From NCBI GenBank assembly GCA_035606915.1, contig DATNDU010000184.1:1-64000 (forward strand): a stretch of DNA of 64,000 bases, given 5' to 3'. A program made the position numbers and the translations under genes. Positions within the stretch are counted from its first letter, which is position 1, and the number at the start of each line of letters is the position of its first letter. The notes beneath the pieces are model-generated. The model was not told the DNA's origin, made no database searches, and saw only the letters and a list, made by a program, of their open reading frames with translations. Shown here in pieces: positions 61,376 to 64,000 of the stretch. This stretch comes from Roseiarcus sp035606915 (GTDB taxonomy: Bacteria > Pseudomonadota > Alphaproteobacteria > Rhizobiales > Beijerinckiaceae).

Positions 61376-62865
61376 GCGCCCCGCGTCCGCTGCCGTTTCG
61401 CAAGGTGCTGATCGCCAACCGCGGGGAGATTGCGTGTCGCATCTTGCGCACGCTGCGCGGCTCGGGCCTCGCTTCGGTGGCGATCCACCACGCCGTCGAG
61501 GCCGGCTCGCCGCATGCGCGCATGGCCGACGAGGCGATCGAGGTTTTCGGCGATACGCCAGTTGCGGCGCATCTCGATGGCGATGAGATCATCGCCGCGG
61601 CGCTGCGCGTCGGCGCCGACGCCATTCACCCCGGCTACGGCTTCCTGTCCGAGAACGCGCGCTTCGCCGCAGCGGTCGAGAAGGCTGGGCTGGCGTTCAT
61701 TGGCCCCGATGCGCGCACGATTGCGCTGATGGGCGACAAGATTTCGGCCCGCGACTTCGCGCGCGCGCAGGGCCTGCCGGTGGCGCCCTCAATCACGCCG
61801 AGCCGTAACGGCGACGCCTTCTTGGCGCAGGCCGCGACCCTCGGCTTCCCGCTGATAATCAAGGCGGCGGCGGGAGGCGGTGGCAAGGGCATGAGCGTGG
61901 TGCGCGCGCCAGCGCAACTGCGCGAGGCGGCGCGCATCGCCGCCAGCGAGGCGCAGCGTTATTTCGGCGATGGGCGCATCTACGCCGAGACCTATGTCGA
62001 GCGGCCGCGCCACATCGAGGTGCAGATCGCCGGCGACGGCGAGGGCGACGCGCTGCATTTGCACGAACGCGAATGTTCGGTGCAGCGGCGGTTTCAAAAG
62101 ATCATCGAGGAGGCGCCGGCGCCTAATCTCGACCCCGGCCTGCGCGCTGACATCTGCGCCGCCGCCGTGCGGCTCGCCGCCGCCGCCCGCTATCGCAATC
62201 TTGGCACGGTCGAGTTCATCCTCGGCGCCGATGGGAGGTTCTTCTTCCTGGAGATGAACACCCGGCTTCAGGTCGAGCATCCGGTGACCGAGGAGATAAC
62301 CGGCCTCGATCTCGTGCGCCTGCAACTGGAGATCGTCGCCGGCTTCGGCCTCGGCGACGTAGCGAGGCCGGCGCCGAGGCGCGGCCATGCGATCGAATGC
62401 CGCATCTGCGCCGAGGATCCCGAGCGCGACTTTCTGCCGGAGACCGGAACGCTGGCGGTGTTGCAGGCGCCTTGCGCGCCCTATCTGCGCTTCGAGAACG
62501 CCCTGCGGCGCGGACAAACGATCACCAGTGATTTCGATCCGCTGCTCGCCAAGCTCGTCGTTCACGGCGCCGACCGCGACGAGGCGATCGACCGCGCGGT
62601 CGCGGCGCTCGGCGAATTGGCGTTGCTTGGGGTGAAGACCAACATCGATTATCTGGCTTGCCTCATCAATCACCCGGCGTTCCGCGCCGGCGATCTGCAC
62701 ACCGGCTTCATCAACCAGCACGCCGCCGAACTCGGCCCGCCAGCCCCCGACGAGGCCACGACGGACGCGGCCGCAATCGCCGCCGCGCTCGGCTTCCGCG
62801 GCTTCCGCGACGCCGTCTTCGATGTCCCCGAACCCTATGCCTCGATTGGCGGCTGGAGAAACTGA
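61372..62865 (+). CDS. Acyl-CoA carboxylase, biotin carboxylase subunit
   Basis: 497-residue ATP-grasp enzyme carboxylating biotin on a carrier protein. It starts 'MSAPRPLPFRKVLIANRGEI', with 'ADAIHPGYGFLSENARFA', ATP-binding 'LIIKAAAGGGGKGMSVVRAP', 'HIEVQIAGDGEGDALHLHERECSVQRRFQKIIEEAPAP' and 'FFLEMNTRLQVEHPVTEEITGLDLVRLQLEIVAG'. There is no biotinyl domain at the C-terminus; the carrier is a separate gene starting 1 base later. In Pseudomonas AtuF the two are fused, so this is a split arrangement. Confidence 0.92.
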   Translation: MSAPRPLPFRKVLIANRGEIACRILRTLRGSGLASVAIHHAVEAGSPHARMADEAIEVFGDTPVAAHLDGDEIIAAALRVGADAIHPGYGFLSENARFAAAVEKAGLAFIGPDARTIALMGDKISARDFARAQGLPVAPSITPSRNGDAFLAQAATLGFPLIIKAAAGGGGKGMSVVRAPAQLREAARIAASEAQRYFGDGRIYAETYVERPRHIEVQIAGDGEGDALHLHERECSVQRRFQKIIEEAPAPNLDPGLRADICAAAVRLAAAARYRNLGTVEFILGADGRFFFLEMNTRLQVEHPVTEEITGLDLVRLQLEIVAGFGLGDVARPAPRRGHAIECRICAEDPERDFLPETGTLAVLQAPCAPYLRFENALRRGQTITSDFDPLLAKLVVHGADRDEAIDRAVAALGELALLGVKTNIDYLACLINHPAFRAGDLHTGFINQHAAELGPPAPDEATTDAAAIAAALGFRGFRDAVFDVPEPYASIGGWRN

Positions 62866-62866
62866 G

Positions 62867-63367
62867 ATGGGTTTCCTGCTGCAACTCGACGGCGTCGCGC
62901 ACGACATCGAAATCCTGGCGCGCCGGCCACATCTGCGGTTGAGGCTCAACGGCCGCGACTATGAGGTGACGGCCCCGGGCAGTGAGGGCGATGGCGCGCA
63001 ACAAATCGAGATCGGCGGCCGCAGCCATGGTTTCGTGCGCGCCGATCTCGGCGACCGGCAGGTGCTGCGCATGGCCGGGCGGACCTTCGAGGCGACGCTG
63101 CGTGATCCCCGCGACGCCACGGGCGCCGGCGGGGCGGAGCTTGATTGCGTGCGCGCGCCGATGCCATGCAGCGTCGTCGAAGTGCATAAGCGAGCGGGCG
63201 AGGCGGTGGCGCGCGGCGAGGCGCTGGTGACGGTCGAGAGCATGAAGCTGCAAATCGCCCTCCTCGCGCCGCGCGACGGCAGACTGGCGCGCGCGCCTGA
63301 AGGCGCCGGCGAAACTTTCGAGAAGGACGCGGTGGTGGTCGAACTCGAACCGCGCGACGGGGTTTGA
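62867..63367 (+). CDS. Biotin carboxyl carrier protein of acyl-CoA carboxylase
   Basis: 166-residue protein. The N-terminal half (about 1-90, 'LLQLDGVAHDIEILARRPHLRLRLNGRDYEVTA') resembles the BT linker domain of 3-methylcrotonyl/geranyl-CoA carboxylase alpha subunits. The C-terminal biotinyl domain (about 92-166) has 'RAPMPCSVVEVHKRAGEAVARGEALVTVESMKLQIALLAPRDG' with biotin-accepting Lys127 in ESMKL. The usual MKM reads MKL, a tolerated change. It starts 1 base after the biotin carboxylase stop and lies 3 bases before the carboxyltransferase start. Confidence 0.88.
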   Translation: MGFLLQLDGVAHDIEILARRPHLRLRLNGRDYEVTAPGSEGDGAQQIEIGGRSHGFVRADLGDRQVLRMAGRTFEATLRDPRDATGAGGAELDCVRAPMPCSVVEVHKRAGEAVARGEALVTVESMKLQIALLAPRDGRLARAPEGAGETFEKDAVVVELEPRDGV

Positions 63368-63370
63368 CGC

Positions 63371-64000
63371 ATGCGCCGCATCGCTTCGCTCATCAGCGCC
63401 CATAGCGCCGAGTTCCGCGCCAACGCCGCGCACAACCGCCGGCTCGTCGGCGAATTCCGCCGCAAGCAAGAGGAGGCGCGCAACCAGCGGCCGCAGCGCG
63501 ACCTCGATCGCCTGGCACGGCAGGGCAAAATGGGGGCGCGCGAGCGCATCGAGAAACTGCTCGATCCCGGCACTCCGTTCCTCGAACTGTCCTCGCTCGC
63601 CGCCAACATGGCCTATGGCGGCGCCTCGCCCTCGGCGAGCACGATCGTCGGCGTCGGCATCGTCTCGGGGCGCGAGGTCATCATTCGCGCCGACGACCCG
63701 ACCATCAAGGGCGGCGCCTGGTATCCGCTGACGGTGAAGAAGATCGTGCGCGCGCTCGACATCGCGCTCGACAACCACTTGCCGGTCGTCCATCTCTGCG
63801 ACAGCGCCGGCGGTTTTCTTCAGATGCAATCGGAACTGTTCCCCGACCGCTACATGGCGGGCCGCATCTTCCGCAATCAGTCGCTGTTGTCGAAGCTGGG
63901 CGTCAAACAACTGGCGCTGGTGTTCGGCCAATGTACGGCCGGCGGCGCCTATATCCCGGCGCTCTCCGATTATAATGTGATCGTGCGCGGAACCGGCGCG
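63371..64000 (+). CDS. Acyl-CoA carboxylase carboxyltransferase subunit (partial at window end)
   Basis: The first 210 codons of a carboxyltransferase, open to the window edge with no stop. The visible part reads MRRIASLISAHSAEFRANAA, then 'ARQGKMGARERIEKLLDPGTPFLELSSLAANMAYGG', 'ASTIVGVGIVSGREVIIRADDPTIKGGAWYPLTVKKIVRALDIALDNHLPVVHLCDSAGGFLQMQ' and 'LALVFGQCTAGGAYIPALSDYNVIV'. These are features of the beta subunit of methylcrotonyl-CoA or geranyl-CoA carboxylases (LiuB/AtuC). The missing C-terminal half is needed to judge the acyl-CoA pocket. Confidence 0.9.
   Translation, partial: MRRIASLISAHSAEFRANAAHNRRLVGEFRRKQEEARNQRPQRDLDRLARQGKMGARERIEKLLDPGTPFLELSSLAANMAYGGASPSASTIVGVGIVSGREVIIRADDPTIKGGAWYPLTVKKIVRALDIALDNHLPVVHLCDSAGGFLQMQSELFPDRYMAGRIFRNQSLLSKLGVKQLALVFGQCTAGGAYIPALSDYNVIVRGTGA

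Overview
The window reads as a single chromosomal stretch of a high-GC alphaproteobacterium, most likely a Hyphomicrobiales (Rhizobiales) heterotroph. The pointers are an alphaproteobacterial-type SspB followed by DUF4169 and a ribbon-helix-helix protein, adjacent pdxJ-acpS and purE-purK, a large AsmA protein, many ABC importers, and dispersed palindromic repeats of the kind common in rhizobial genomes. The genus cannot be fixed from sequence reading alone. There is no rRNA, tRNA, CRISPR array or insertion sequence that I can support.

Layout. 1-2525: start of an aminotransferase gene (leftward), then an orphan ABC substrate-binding protein translationally coupled to an 8-oxoguanine-deaminase-like amidohydrolase. 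2645-7160: sspB, DUF4169, RHH protein, and a leftward AsmA gene. 7236-9649: an SDR, an unrecognised four-helix membrane protein of lower GC, and about 1 kb of non-coding DNA with a dispersed repeat. 9650-17419: a nitrilase-fold protein whose catalytic cysteine is replaced by tyrosine, then a corrinoid/folate one-carbon module (corrinoid protein, DUF1638, PF13769-like protein, MTHFR C-terminal-domain protein, MTHFR, methyl-THF:corrinoid methyltransferase, RACo-type reductive activator). It is interrupted by an antiparallel vapBC-type toxin-antitoxin pair and lacks any visible substrate:corrinoid methyltransferase. 17416-20876: leftward housekeeping block (tyrosine phosphatase, HD hydrolase, tag, acpS, pdxJ, pyrE). 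20957-25794: GMC oxidoreductase with its Tat-exported small subunit, glyoxalase-family protein, RHH protein and an IlvD/Edd sugar-acid dehydratase. 25901-29099: PhnD-like protein and a PimC/PimD-type acyl-CoA dehydrogenase pair.

29100-42349: repeat-rich spacer, a DUF922-like HExxH protein, aconitase with a small secreted protein, ccmAB without ccmC/D/G, an extremely AT-rich spacer, purK-purE, a periplasmic L,D-transpeptidase, a Tat-signal-bearing isoaspartyl methyltransferase, gmhA-hldE for LPS heptose, and a GntR regulator.

42350-64000 is catabolic. A Liv-type ABC importer plus hydantoin/Asp-Glu racemase faces the GntR gene, with a perfect TTGTCGACAA palindrome between them. A TetR-headed ribose-type ABC importer follows. 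Its second permease is fused to an SMP-30/strictosidine-synthase-like beta-propeller and is followed by a second propeller gene. Last comes an acyclic-terpene-utilisation (Atu)-like cluster: TetR, SDR, acyl-CoA dehydrogenase, enoyl-CoA hydratase, AtuA, biotin carboxylase, a separate biotin carrier and a carboxyltransferase running off the window end. Together these suggest an organism that takes up and degrades diverse small organics (branched acids or terpenoids, nucleobase-related compounds, methylated compounds via corrinoid chemistry).

The most interesting systems are the corrinoid module with its two uncharacterised partner proteins and pseudo-nitrilase neighbour, and the transporter whose permease carries a beta-propeller enzyme domain.
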